In this document: piece by piece, positions 34,286-42,448 of the stretch | How positions within the stretch are numbered: position 1 is the stretch's first letter | Layout of the letters: the number at the start of each line of letters is the position of its first letter | NCBI GenBank assembly: GCA_016178705.1 | Contig: JACOST010000030.1 | Location: 248,001-312,000, forward strand | DNA length: 64,000 nucleotides | Direction: 5' to 3' | Origin: Deltaproteobacteria bacterium | GTDB lineage: Bacteria; Desulfobacterota; Binatia; HRBIN30; JACQVA1 | Notes under the pieces: generated by a model | Seen by the model: the letters and a program-made list of their open reading frames with translations, nothing else | Database searches by the model: none | Told to the model about the DNA's origin: nothing | Made by a program: the position numbers and the translations under genes

Positions 34286-35533
34286 ATGCGAAGTGAGCCA
34301 CGACGCGAACTGCTGGAGCAGTTGCGCTCGTTCCTACCAGCAGACCGACCAATGCAGTTGTCCGACGCGCGAAGGGTCTATGAGAGCGATCCGGAGTTGT
34401 TTTACTCAGTCGCTCCTCTTGAGCTGGCCCAAGAGGACATTGCGATTCGCGCCTTGCAGAAGATCGTCAGGACGTTGGCCGTCATGATTCGTGACGGATT
34501 CACGATAGATAGTAAGGCTCGCACTCCCCTTGCCCTTGGATTGGAGGGCGGCGCCTTGCCACTGGACGATCTTGACAGTGATCGCGGGTTTCTTGAGAAG
34601 CTCTTTGCCGGTACTGCTCAAGATAAGTCGCTTGCCGGGCACTCCGTCTCGCGTGCTTGCGTTGCATTCCATTTGGATCGATTCCCTTGGGAAGACGAAA
34701 TTCGCAAGGGCAGGATTTTACGAATTGCTCCCGAAGATGCCAGAGATGTCATGGCAGGGCTCGTTCCTCGCCATCACTACTATGAACTGATTGATTGCGC
34801 CCGCGAGGTAGTGCGAGCACCTACCGGCGTCTGGGAGGGGATCAGGCACGAGAACGACAAAACTCCCTGGGGGCATGCATACTGTGGGAAACCGTCGCGC
34901 AGTTGGAATGAGAGTGGGGCGGCAGGGACAGTACCGGACAGATATGTGTACATGGTCTATGCTGATCCTGACGGCTACGTGTTTGATTGGGATTGGGTTG
35001 AAGCAGATCCCGACGATCCGCGATTGCCCGTCAGACATGAGACGAGATTTTTCAAGAGATCCGAGATCACGTCGGACGAACTGCTGGTTGGCAATTTGGG
35101 GGCGCTTTCTGGATCGTTTCGTTCGGCCGGCGCGTATTCAGCGAAGGGAGACTGCGTGTTCTTCTATATTGATGAACGGAAATCGTATGCGCGTCGCATC
35201 GATGAGTACGTTACGCTGTTCTTCCCACTCGACAGTTCGTCCGGCACCGCAAGCATTGGCTTCAAGATCAAGTACGTCGGCCGTCTGCTCGATGCCTTGC
35301 GACGGTACAAAAGGGGCGACCAAGACAAGATCTCCCTGACGTACCAGCCTGACCAACCCGACCGGCACGACTATGTCGGGATTGACGTGCTCTTTTTGAT
35401 GCGTGCATGGCTTGCAGAGGGCTGGCCGAAGATCAAGAGCGTCGCGGAAGCCATGCAATTGCTGAAGGAACTCGAATCACTAGGCACGCGCGAGGTGATG
35501 GTTCCACGCGAACTCGTTGAACAAGCTGCCTAA
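34286..35533 (+). CDS. Hypothetical protein, second gene of the cassette
   Basis: 415 residues from ATG 34286, with GAGGAGGGA 8-16 nt upstream, so well translated. No family recognised. Residues 1-130 are helical and charged. The middle has a striking aromatic block: GVWEGIRHENDKTPWGHAYC, then VYMVYADPDGYVFDWDWVEA with an acidic DPDDP following, which suggests a compact beta domain. The C-terminal third (FFYIDERKSYARRIDEYVTL, FLMRAWLAEGWP) is mixed. No signal peptide or membrane segment. Because it is co-transcribed with the first gene and both sit inside matching inverted repeats, they probably act together, but I cannot name the function. Confidence 0.65.
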   Translation: MRSEPRRELLEQLRSFLPADRPMQLSDARRVYESDPELFYSVAPLELAQEDIAIRALQKIVRTLAVMIRDGFTIDSKARTPLALGLEGGALPLDDLDSDRGFLEKLFAGTAQDKSLAGHSVSRACVAFHLDRFPWEDEIRKGRILRIAPEDARDVMAGLVPRHHYYELIDCAREVVRAPTGVWEGIRHENDKTPWGHAYCGKPSRSWNESGAAGTVPDRYVYMVYADPDGYVFDWDWVEADPDDPRLPVRHETRFFKRSEITSDELLVGNLGALSGSFRSAGAYSAKGDCVFFYIDERKSYARRIDEYVTLFFPLDSSSGTASIGFKIKYVGRLLDALRRYKRGDQDKISLTYQPDQPDRHDYVGIDVLFLMRAWLAEGWPKIKSVAEAMQLLKELESLGTREVMVPRELVEQAA

Positions 35534-35606
35534 AGGAACCGGAACTTGTTAGTTCGACCGCCCAGCCGACCGCCCGAATCCACTCTGGAGATATCCTCAC
35601 AGACTC

Positions 35607-36092
35607 TCAGTCGCGGAAATTGACGAACTGCAGCGGCTGCCCGAAGTCCTGTCCCTTCAGTAGCGTGATGACCGCCTGCAGGTCATCACGCTTTTTGCCG
35701 GTCACGCGCACCTGATCGGCTTGAATCTGCGCTTGCACTTTGAGCTTCGCGTCCTTGATGCGCTTGACGATGTCACGCGCCTTCTCGGTCGAGATGCCCT
35801 GTTGCACGGTGATCGTCTGCTTGGCGCGGCCGCCGCCGGCGGGTTCGATGGTGCCGTAGACCAGACACTTGAGCGGCACCTGTCGCCGCGCTAGCTTCTC
35901 CTGCAGCACTTCGACCGTCGCCTTTACCTTGAAGTCGTCGGTCGAGTTGATGCGCAGCTCGTCCTCCTCCCACTCAATCGTCGTGTTGGTGTCCTTGAAA
36001 TCATAGCGCTGACTGATTTCTTTGCGCGCCTGGTTGAGCGCGTTCTCGATCTCCTGGCGATTGACCTGCGACACGGCATCAAATGAAGGCAT
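35607..36092 (-). CDS. yajQ: YajQ family nucleotide-binding protein
   Basis: 161 residues, full-length YajQ: MPSFDAVSQVNRQEIENALN, SQRYDFKDTN, the GISTEKARDIVKRIKDAKLKVQ stretch (quoted partly: EKARDIVKRIKDAKLKVQ) and VRVTGKKRDDLQAVI, ending in the canonical QFVNFRD. YajQ proteins bind cyclic di-GMP in Xanthomonas and act as transcription co-regulators; they also bind RNA/tRNA in some hosts. The last codon and stop coincide with the right end of the neighbouring cassette but the C-terminus is intact. Confidence 0.95.
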   Translation of the reverse strand: MPSFDAVSQVNRQEIENALNQARKEISQRYDFKDTNTTIEWEEDELRINSTDDFKVKATVEVLQEKLARRQVPLKCLVYGTIEPAGGGRAKQTITVQQGISTEKARDIVKRIKDAKLKVQAQIQADQVRVTGKKRDDLQAVITLLKGQDFGQPLQFVNFRD

Positions 36093-36101
36093 GTGAGTTC
36101 C

Positions 36102-36226
36102 TCGTGAGTCGTGAAGCGTGAATCGTGAAGCGTGGTTCGTGATTTGTGTTCATCATCAGCGCTGACCAAGTGGATGTCTCCATGAATACCATTCACGCTT
36201 CACGACTCACGCGTCACGACTCACGA
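36102..36226. repeat. Heptanucleotide inverted array upstream of yajQ
   Basis: Left arm 36102-36148 has repeats of CGTGAGT, CGTGAAG and CGTGATT; right arm 36191-36226 has CACGCTT, CACGACT and CACGCGT. The arms are complementary over most of their length. They fill the yajQ-lolA gap, so the yajQ promoter must lie in the loop or inside the array. Confidence 0.75.
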
Positions 36227-36229
36227 TTT

Positions 36230-36925
36230 TCAAAACCCGATCGGCGCCGCCACCACATCGACACCCTCGGGCACCTGAAAATGAAACAGGTTGTCGGCCA
36301 AGCCAACGCCACGCTTGAGGTTGGTGAAACGCAGGCTGGTGACGTTGCCGAGCTGATCGTGAATCTCAGCGGCAGCGATGTCGAACGTCTTGGGGGCCAC
36401 ACCCAAGCGTAGCCAGCCGAGCGTTCCGTCACCTTGACGCGGGATCAGCTTCAACCACGTCAACTCCGTCGGCGGCGCCGCACTCTCGTCGAGCGAGGCG
36501 TCGAAGTCATCGGAGATGCGGCCGACGCCGAGCAGGAATGAAATCGGCGTCGACGCCTTGAACGCCGACTGAAACGGTGCCTTGAGCACTTGCTTCTCCG
36601 CGGGTTGGTACAGCCACAACGTGTCGCCATCGGCGACGATCTCCTGACCGTTCCCATCACCAAGCTGCCAGCGCAGCTTGCCCGGACGCTTGTAAGATAG
36701 TGTGCCGTGTGCGGTGAGGGTCTTGCCGAGACTCGCCACCGTCATCTCCTGCGTCACATCGGCTGTGAAGTCCGTCGTTGCATCGTAGCGCTGCTGCACC
36801 TTCTGAACGAGCCCGGCGACGGGCGCCTCGGCTCGTGACTCAGCTCGTGATTCGTGCTCGTGGCTCGTGCTCGTCAAGAGGAGCACCATTCCGAACACGA
36901 TCCACGAACCTCGAGCACGAACCAC
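36230..36925 (-). CDS. lolA: LolA outer-membrane lipoprotein carrier
   Basis: 231 residues from GTG 36925, chosen because GAGGAG of the ftsK 3' end lies about 7 nt upstream. Signal sequence VFGMVLLLTS, then mature LolA: LVQKVQQRYDATTDFTADVTQ, SYKRPGKLRWQ, VADGDTLWLYQPAEKQV, and LRFTNLKRGVGLADNLFHF. It carries lipoproteins across the periplasm to the outer membrane. The region just after the signal (SHEHESRAESRAEAP) is coded by CGTGA-type heptanucleotides, so repeat DNA has become part of the protein start. Third gene of rnj-ftsK-lolA. Confidence 0.9.
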   Translation of the reverse strand: MVRARGSWIVFGMVLLLTSTSHEHESRAESRAEAPVAGLVQKVQQRYDATTDFTADVTQEMTVASLGKTLTAHGTLSYKRPGKLRWQLGDGNGQEIVADGDTLWLYQPAEKQVLKAPFQSAFKASTPISFLLGVGRISDDFDASLDESAAPPTELTWLKLIPRQGDGTLGWLRLGVAPKTFDIAAAEIHDQLGNVTSLRFTNLKRGVGLADNLFHFQVPEGVDVVAAPIGF

Positions 36926-36927
36926 GA
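36831..36927. repeat. Heptanucleotide array inside the 5' end of lolA
   Basis: GCTCGTGACTCAGCTCGTGA and onward copies (36831-36874) face the complementary CCACGAACCTCGAGCACGAA block (36893-36927). The array overlaps the lolA start codon and the region just after its signal sequence. Confidence 0.7.
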
Positions 36928-36929
36928 TG

Positions 36930-39326
36930 TCACTCCTCGATGCGGCGGGCGAGCACTTCGCGCGGTCGGCCGCCTTCGGTCGCGGTGATGACACCCTCGC
37001 GCTCCATGCGTTCGATCATACGCGCAGCGCGGTTGTATCCCACGCGCAGCCGGCGCTGCACCCACGAGATCGACGCTTGCCGGCTTTCGGTCACCAACCG
37101 CACCGCCTGATCGTACAGTGCGTCGTCGAGTTCGTCATCCACTTGCGATTCGCCGTCTTCCTCCTCGTCGCTTTCGAGCAAGCCAAAGGCATACAGCGGC
37201 GAGCCTTGCTTCTTGATGAAGTCGACCACCTTGGTGATCTCGGTCTCGGACACGTAGGCACCGTGCAGTCGCTGCACGCGCGCGGTGCCGGGCGGCAAGT
37301 AGAGCATGTCGCCGCCGCCGAGCAGGCGCTCGGCGCCGATGTGATCGAGGATGGTGCGCGAGTCGACCCGTGCCGTCACTTGAAACGACACGCGAGCGGG
37401 AAAATTCGCCTTGATCAAGCCGGTGATCACATCGACCGACGGCCGCTGCGTCGCTAAGATCAAATGCATCCCGGCGGCGCGCGCCTTCTGCGCCAGCCGC
37501 GTGATCGGCTCCTCGACGTTGCGCCCCATCGTCATCATCAAGTCGGCGAGCTCGTCGATGATGATCACGATCTTGGGCAAGTGCTCACGCACCGGCACTT
37601 TGGGAGCTGCCGCCGTCGCAGCGTCGTCCTCGTCCGCTTCCACCAGTTCTTCCAACTCGATCACGCCGGCTTGCCGCTCCTGCTCTTCGCGATCGACGAC
37701 GCGGTTGTAGCCGTCGATGTTGCGCACGCCGAATCCCTTCATCATTCGGTAGCGCTCGTCCATTTGCTCGACCAGATTCTTGAGCACGACCACCGCCTTC
37801 TTCGGATCGGTGACGACGGGAACGAGCAGATGAGGAATGTCTTCGTACACCGACAGCTCGAGCATCTTGAGATCGATCATCACGAAGCGCACGTCGCGGG
37901 GATTCGCCTTGTGCAAGATGCTCATGATCATCGCGTTGAGCGAGACCGATTTGCCCGTGCCGGTGGCGCCGGCGACGAGGAGATGCGGCATGCGTGCCAG
38001 ATCGGCGACCACGGGTGTGCCTGCCGTGTCCTTACCGAACGCCAGCGTCAGCGGCGAGGTGGCGGCTTCGTACGCCTCGCTTTCGATGATGTCCTTCAGC
38101 GCGATCTGCTCGCGGCGTGCGTTGGCGACCTCGATGCCGACCACTGCGGTGCCGGGAACTGGAGCCAGAATGCGCACGCCGACGGCGCGCAGCGCCATCG
38201 CCAAGTCGTCGGCGAGCGTGACGATGCGATTCACCTTCACCCCCGGCGCCGGCTCGATTTCGAACGTGGTGATGACCGGCCCCGGGCGCACGGCGGTGAC
38301 TTTGCCCTGAATGCCGAAGTCGGCGAGCTTGGTCTCGAGAATCTGCGAACTTCTGCGCAATGCTTCTTCATCGACGCGCACGCCGCTGCGTTGCGGCGCA
38401 TCGAGGAACATGGCCGACGGGACCTGATAACGACCGTCTGCGGCGAAATGAAACTTTTCTTGCACCACCGCGCGACTCGGTTTCTCCGCCGCCTTCGGCG
38501 CCGCGGGTGGCGAAGGCAGCACGACCGAGATCGCCGGCGTGGATGATTCCGGTTCCGGCTCGGGATCAATTTCGTCCTTGAGAAGAATTATCGGCGTGTC
38601 GCGCGGCGGCGTGGCGTCACGCTTGACGTTCGTCCGCGGCAACGCCGCCGGCGCCATGGCGCGACGTTCGGCGCGCCGCGCCCATGCGGCGCCGATGCGC
38701 GTCCAGCCACCAATCGCAGCGCGGCGCGTGGCGGTGGCGGCGGTGCGCAGCGAGATTCCGGTCGTGAACACCAGTGAGACCAGGAGCAGCGAACCGGTCA
38801 GCACCAACGCGCCCGCGGTGCCGAGGGTCTCGTGCAGCAGCGTCGCAACAAATCCGCCGAGCCAGCCGCCGGCGGTCGCAACGTCGCGGTCCGGTCGCAA
38901 CACGCCGCCGGCGATCGCCACCACCAACACCAGCGCCAAGCCGCCACCGGCGCGGGCGATCGACAGATCTTGCGTCGCTTGGCGGAAGAGAGTGGCGGCG
39001 ACGGCGAGGAGGAGGAGCGGCACGAGGTACGCCGCCAGCCCCAACATCTGCAACATCGTGCTGGCGAGACCGTAGCCCACCGGGCCGCCCAAGTTTCCGG
39101 TCGTCGCGCCGCGTTGATACGAAAGGAAGCTCACCAGCGCGAAGATCGCCGCCGCCAGCACCACGACCGCGACGACCTCGTCGAGCACGCGCGCCGCCAA
39201 CGGCTCGTTGGTCTCCGCCGACTTCCGTTTGCGTGGCGAGCGAGCGACCGGTGCGTCCGGCTCTTCGCTATCGCGCCCCGCCGTCACCATCACCGGCGGG
39301 CGTGCCCCGACTCGTTCCCGCGCCAT
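36930..39326 (-). CDS. ftsK: DNA translocase FtsK
   Basis: 798 residues. Four or five N-terminal membrane segments (about residues 45-210), a proline-rich linker of roughly 80 residues, then the alpha/beta motor with Walker A GATGTGKS (Lys459), Walker B IVIIIDELADLMM and LATQRPSVDVITGLIKAN (in part), and the gamma winged helix at the C-terminus (LVTESRQASISWVQRRLRVG in part, ending EGVITATEGGRPREVL) that reads KOPS sites. It pumps chromosome ends apart at division. The start ATG follows the rnj stop by one nucleotide gap region, and the stop overlaps the lolA ribosome site. The linker is short compared with E. coli. Confidence 0.96.
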   Translation of the reverse strand: MARERVGARPPVMVTAGRDSEEPDAPVARSPRKRKSAETNEPLAARVLDEVVAVVVLAAAIFALVSFLSYQRGATTGNLGGPVGYGLASTMLQMLGLAAYLVPLLLLAVAATLFRQATQDLSIARAGGGLALVLVVAIAGGVLRPDRDVATAGGWLGGFVATLLHETLGTAGALVLTGSLLLVSLVFTTGISLRTAATATRRAAIGGWTRIGAAWARRAERRAMAPAALPRTNVKRDATPPRDTPIILLKDEIDPEPEPESSTPAISVVLPSPPAAPKAAEKPSRAVVQEKFHFAADGRYQVPSAMFLDAPQRSGVRVDEEALRRSSQILETKLADFGIQGKVTAVRPGPVITTFEIEPAPGVKVNRIVTLADDLAMALRAVGVRILAPVPGTAVVGIEVANARREQIALKDIIESEAYEAATSPLTLAFGKDTAGTPVVADLARMPHLLVAGATGTGKSVSLNAMIMSILHKANPRDVRFVMIDLKMLELSVYEDIPHLLVPVVTDPKKAVVVLKNLVEQMDERYRMMKGFGVRNIDGYNRVVDREEQERQAGVIELEELVEADEDDAATAAAPKVPVREHLPKIVIIIDELADLMMTMGRNVEEPITRLAQKARAAGMHLILATQRPSVDVITGLIKANFPARVSFQVTARVDSRTILDHIGAERLLGGGDMLYLPPGTARVQRLHGAYVSETEITKVVDFIKKQGSPLYAFGLLESDEEEDGESQVDDELDDALYDQAVRLVTESRQASISWVQRRLRVGYNRAARMIERMEREGVITATEGGRPREVLARRIEE

Positions 39327-39327
39327 T

Positions 39328-40998
39328 TCACATCTCCATTATGAACGGCAAGATCACCGGCCGCCGGTCGAGGGTGCGCGCGAAGTAGCGCTTGAGGGCT
39401 TTGCGGACCTCTTCCTTCACTTCGAGTGAATCAGTGCGCGACTCGCGGGTGATCTGCGCCAGGGCGTCCTTGACCACCGTCTTGGCCTTGTCGAGATAGG
39501 CTTCGCTGTCGTCCTCGAAGATGAAGCCGCGCGTGATCAGATCGGGTCCGCTAATCAATTCGCCGGAATGTTGATCGAGCGCGAGCACCGCGAGCACCAG
39601 CCCGTCTTGCGACAGATGGCGGCGGTCGCGCAGGACGATGTCGCTGACATCACCGATGCCTTTGCCGTCGACGAACACGCGACCGGCGGTGATCGGATCG
39701 CGCATCTGCGCCCCGGCGGCGTCGATTTCGAGCACATCGCCGTCTTCGAGCAGGAAGGTGTGCTCGGGCGGCACGCCCATCGACTGCGCCAAGCCGCGAT
39801 GGTGCGCGAGATGGCGATACTCGCCGTGCGCCGGCACGAAGTATGTGGGACGCGTCAGCGCCACCATCAGCTTCAACTCCTCCTGACTCGCATGCCCTGA
39901 CACGTGGACCTCGGCACTGTGCGAATGATGCACCGCCGCGCCGCGACGAATCATGTGATTGATGAGATTGCTGATGGTGCGCTCGTTCCCTGGAATGATG
40001 CGCGACGACAACACCACCGCGTCGCCCGGTCCCATCTTCACCTGCGCGTGATCGTCCATCGCGATGCGCACCAGCGCCGACAGTGCTTCGCCTTGGCTGC
40101 CGGTGGTGAGCACCAGCGCCTGTTCGGGCGGGATCGACGCCAGCGCGCTGGCTTCGTGGATCAGACTCGGCGGATAGTGCAGATGCCCAAGCTCGGTGGC
40201 GATCTGAATGCTGTTGGTCAGGCTGCGGCCGACCACGACGACGCGCCGGCCGTTGACCTGCGCCAGTTCCAACACCTGTTGCAAGCGGTGCACGTGCGAC
40301 GAAAAGGTCGAGAAGAAAATTTTCCCCGGGGTTTCGCGAACGATGCGATCGATCGCGCCGCGCACCGATTGCTCTGACGGCGTGGTGCCTTCACGTTCGA
40401 CGTTGGTCGAGTCGGAGAGCAGCAACAGCACGCCCTCGGCGCCGTACTCGGCGAGGCGCGGTAAGTCGCTGCGGTGGCCGTCGAGCGGGGTCTGATCGAG
40501 TTTGAAGTCACCGGTATGAATGACAGTGCCGAGAGGAGTACGAACCGCGAGCGCGACCGCGTCGACGATCGAGTGGGTCACGTGCATCGCCTCGATGGTG
40601 AATGGCCCCATCTGCCATGGCCGGCGGTTCTGCACGACGTTGAGATCGACCTTGCCGTCGAGCTTGTGCTCGCGCAGCTTCTCGCGCACCAAACCGGCCG
40701 CCATCGGCGGCGCGTAAACCGGGACGTTGAGGTCGCGCAGCGCGTAGGGCAGCGCCCCGATGTGGTCCTCGTGCCCGTGGGTGATGACGAAGCCGAGGAA
40801 GCGCTCGCCGAGTTGGCGGACGTAGTCGAAGTCGGGAATGACCAGATCGATCCCGAGCATGTGCATCTCGGGAAACATCAGCCCGCAATCGATCGCGATG
40901 GCGGCCTGCCCGCATTCGAGCACCAAGCAATTGAGCCCGATCTCGCCGAGGCCGCCGAGCGGCACAACGCGCAACGGCCCGGAGCCGTCGGCCATCAT
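39328..40998 (-). CDS. rnj: Ribonuclease J
   Basis: 556 residues. Metallo-beta-lactamase/beta-CASP ribonuclease: N-terminal VVPLGGLGEIGLNC, zinc motif HGHEDH at residues 74-79, HSIVDA, the HTGDFKLD segment, beta-CASP LLLSDSTNVEREG and SSHVHRLQQ, and the motif C region VHVSGHASQEEL with FVPAHGEYRHL. It degrades and matures RNA by endo- and 5' exonuclease action. First gene of the operon with ftsK and lolA. RNase J rather than RNase E dominates in many non-gamma proteobacterial lineages. Confidence 0.95.
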   Translation of the reverse strand: MMADGSGPLRVVPLGGLGEIGLNCLVLECGQAAIAIDCGLMFPEMHMLGIDLVIPDFDYVRQLGERFLGFVITHGHEDHIGALPYALRDLNVPVYAPPMAAGLVREKLREHKLDGKVDLNVVQNRRPWQMGPFTIEAMHVTHSIVDAVALAVRTPLGTVIHTGDFKLDQTPLDGHRSDLPRLAEYGAEGVLLLLSDSTNVEREGTTPSEQSVRGAIDRIVRETPGKIFFSTFSSHVHRLQQVLELAQVNGRRVVVVGRSLTNSIQIATELGHLHYPPSLIHEASALASIPPEQALVLTTGSQGEALSALVRIAMDDHAQVKMGPGDAVVLSSRIIPGNERTISNLINHMIRRGAAVHHSHSAEVHVSGHASQEELKLMVALTRPTYFVPAHGEYRHLAHHRGLAQSMGVPPEHTFLLEDGDVLEIDAAGAQMRDPITAGRVFVDGKGIGDVSDIVLRDRRHLSQDGLVLAVLALDQHSGELISGPDLITRGFIFEDDSEAYLDKAKTVVKDALAQITRESRTDSLEVKEEVRKALKRYFARTLDRRPVILPFIMEM

Positions 40999-41448
40999 GG
41001 CGGGCCCTCGGATGCGCTACTCAGAAAATGGATATCGTCGGTTAGAAGGGTTGGTTGAAACAAGCGTTACACCTCATCCGCCTCAGCGCCGCCACGTGAG
41101 CTGATGATAGACGGCGGAGGTTGATGAAGTCAACGAAACGAAATCAGCGATACTGCATTAATTCAGACACTCGCAGCTCTCCGGCAACGACCCGCGCGCC
41201 AAACTCCGCGGCCTTGAGAAACTCGGTCGCTTTGTGATAGGCCTGCACCATTAACGTCATCCTACCGTCCAACTAGGGCGGACCTCGCTATCGGTTTTAT
41301 TAGTTGGTTGATCTCGGGAGGGCCAGCACCTCTTCGGGGGCTGGTATCTTCGCTCGGCAATCTGTGCCGAGCGAGGTTCGCACTGCGCAACGCGGACAGG
41401 CTTGGCGCGGTGCCTTGACGGCGGCACACGCCAGAGGAGATTGTGCAA
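40999..41448. other. 450-nt non-coding gap with two adjacent hairpins
   Basis: No convincing gene. Two hairpins stand next to each other before the orphan ORF: CCAGCACC...GGGGCTGG (about 41321-41343) and a perfect 9-bp stem CGCTCGGCA/TGCCGAGCG around ATCTG at 41351-41373. A possible minus-strand peptide of about 40 codons (around 41132-41260) has no ribosome site I trust. The tandem hairpins could be a leader RNA structure or terminators. Confidence 0.5.
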
Positions 41449-41724
41449 ATGAAGAAGTGGCACGTAAGCATGAGCATGTCCCTGAACGGCGATAGCGCGG
41501 CGGCCTCGCCCATTCGCAACCGCGTAACTCGCGCCTTCGACCTGAACGGCATAGGCAAGGTTGGTAAGGCGACCGCGAGTTATGAAGGCGAAACGATTGC
41601 GTCTATGGCTGCTGAAACTCTTGCGGAAATCATCCGTGACCTGGGAACTGCCTCAGCCGAAGCACATGCGGATACAGACGTTCGCTTGGATCATCTTTGG
41701 ATACATATTCAAGCCCGCGATTGA
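41449..41724 (+). CDS. Orphan small hypothetical protein
   Basis: 91 residues from ATG 41449, with AGAGGAGA 8 nt or so upstream. No family recognised. Soluble, mixed alpha/beta, with a helix SMAAETLAEIIRDLGTASAE and a C-terminal LDHLWIHIQARD. GC content is lower than the flanks. It lies on its own in the accessory patch that also contains the hicB remnant system. Confidence 0.5.
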   Translation: MKKWHVSMSMSLNGDSAAASPIRNRVTRAFDLNGIGKVGKATASYEGETIASMAAETLAEIIRDLGTASAEAHADTDVRLDHLWIHIQARD

Positions 41725-41822
41725 ACATCCCTACTTCAGGGTCGCTTTGCTACCCCCTGAATCACGCGCAGCTTGAACGGTCGCCGGTCCGCCAGCAAGC
41801 CCTGTCGCGTGGCAACGTCGGC

Positions 41823-42047
41823 TCCGGTGTGCGCCTCGGCGCCATGGGCGCAGGCGGCGTGACTGGCGCCTCAGAGGTGTCGGCATCTCCGAATCGATCA
41901 ACTCGCCGATTGTCCAGACATGCACTGTCACTCCGAGTGCCATTGCCGGAGTGGTGCGGAGCGTCTCAATGAGTCCGGAAAAGCCGGCGCGGATGAGCGC
42001 GCACGCCGAACCTGTAACCCGGAGAGCCCTCGCGGAAGTTTGCTCAC
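41823..42047 (-). pseudogene. hicA: Decayed hicA toxin gene
   Basis: A GTG at 42047 overlaps the hicB stop (GTGA) and reads SKLPRGLSGLQVRRA, matching the start of HicA (SKLPRxSGxxxxxAL). The frame then loses homology, but the next frame continues RALIRAGF and later VTVHVWTIGEL, like the RALxRAGF and VPVHxxxEL parts of HicA. The glycine-histidine active region (RGSHH) cannot be found. So this is a frameshifted, inactive toxin. The end is approximate. Confidence 0.5.
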
Positions 42048-42265
42048 CGCGCGGCGACCGTGAGTTCCACGGCTTCACGACCGACTTCGGTCGGGATGGG
42101 CAAGCCGTCGTCGAGCAACGCTTCCACGTAGACCTCGATCGCTTCACGGATGTTCTTGAGGGTGTCCTTGCGCGTTCGGCCTTGCGACACACAGCCCGGC
42201 AGTACCCGGCACTTCGCAACGAATCCCGACTCGCGACCTTTCTCTACAATCACCGTATAGCGCAT
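42044..42265 (-). CDS. hicB: HicB-type antitoxin
   Basis: 73 residues: MRYTVIVEKGRESGFVAKCR, LPGCVSQGRTRKDTLKNIRE and AIEVYVEALLDDGLPIP, the partial RNase H-like HicB fold without the C-terminal DNA-binding domain. It would mask a HicA ribonuclease, but the partner downstream is broken. It may persist as an orphan antitoxin protecting against related HicA toxins (inference). Confidence 0.85.
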   Translation of the reverse strand: MRYTVIVEKGRESGFVAKCRVLPGCVSQGRTRKDTLKNIREAIEVYVEALLDDGLPIPTEVGREAVELTVAAR

Positions 42266-42370
42266 CGTCCGATCCCTCCGTGCCCACGCAGCGTATGGAC
42301 GGCAAAGCAGCCTGTCAACGCGCGGCCACGTTCGACGAGAGATCTACTCGGTGGAACCCCTCACCTTCGT

Positions 42371-42398
42371 CCTCTCCCCGCAGTGAGGCGGGGAGAGG
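42371..42398. terminator. Perfect 11-bp hairpin between PQQ dehydrogenase and hicB
   Basis: CCTCTCCCCGC pairs with GCGGGGAGAGG around AGTGAG. No T-run. It lies downstream of the dehydrogenase stop on the minus strand and just upstream of hicB; the words recur in other gaps, so it may be a dispersed repeat. Confidence 0.5.
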
Positions 42399-42448
42399 AT
42401 TCCTTGGGCCTCGGATGGGAAGCGGCGCAACGCTCGTCGCGCAGAACA

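Larger units (their letters stand above)
32782..35610. mobile_element. Putative 2.8-kb cassette bounded by 20-bp inverted repeats
   Basis: CTCAGAGTCTGTGAGGAAAT at 32782-32801 and the reverse complement of 35591-35610, CTGAGAGTCTGTGAGGATAT, agree at 18 of 20 positions. Between them lie two hypothetical genes with visibly lower GC than the flanks and about 470 nt of non-coding DNA, but no transposase. The right end covers the yajQ stop codon and the left end starts 18 nt after the GST stop. This looks like a non-autonomous transposable unit carrying passenger genes. I see no clear target duplication. Confidence 0.55.

Noticed and set aside
41132-41260. Minus-strand peptide of about 40 codons ending SELMQYR
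   Set aside because: No ribosome site I trust and no similarity; too short to support.
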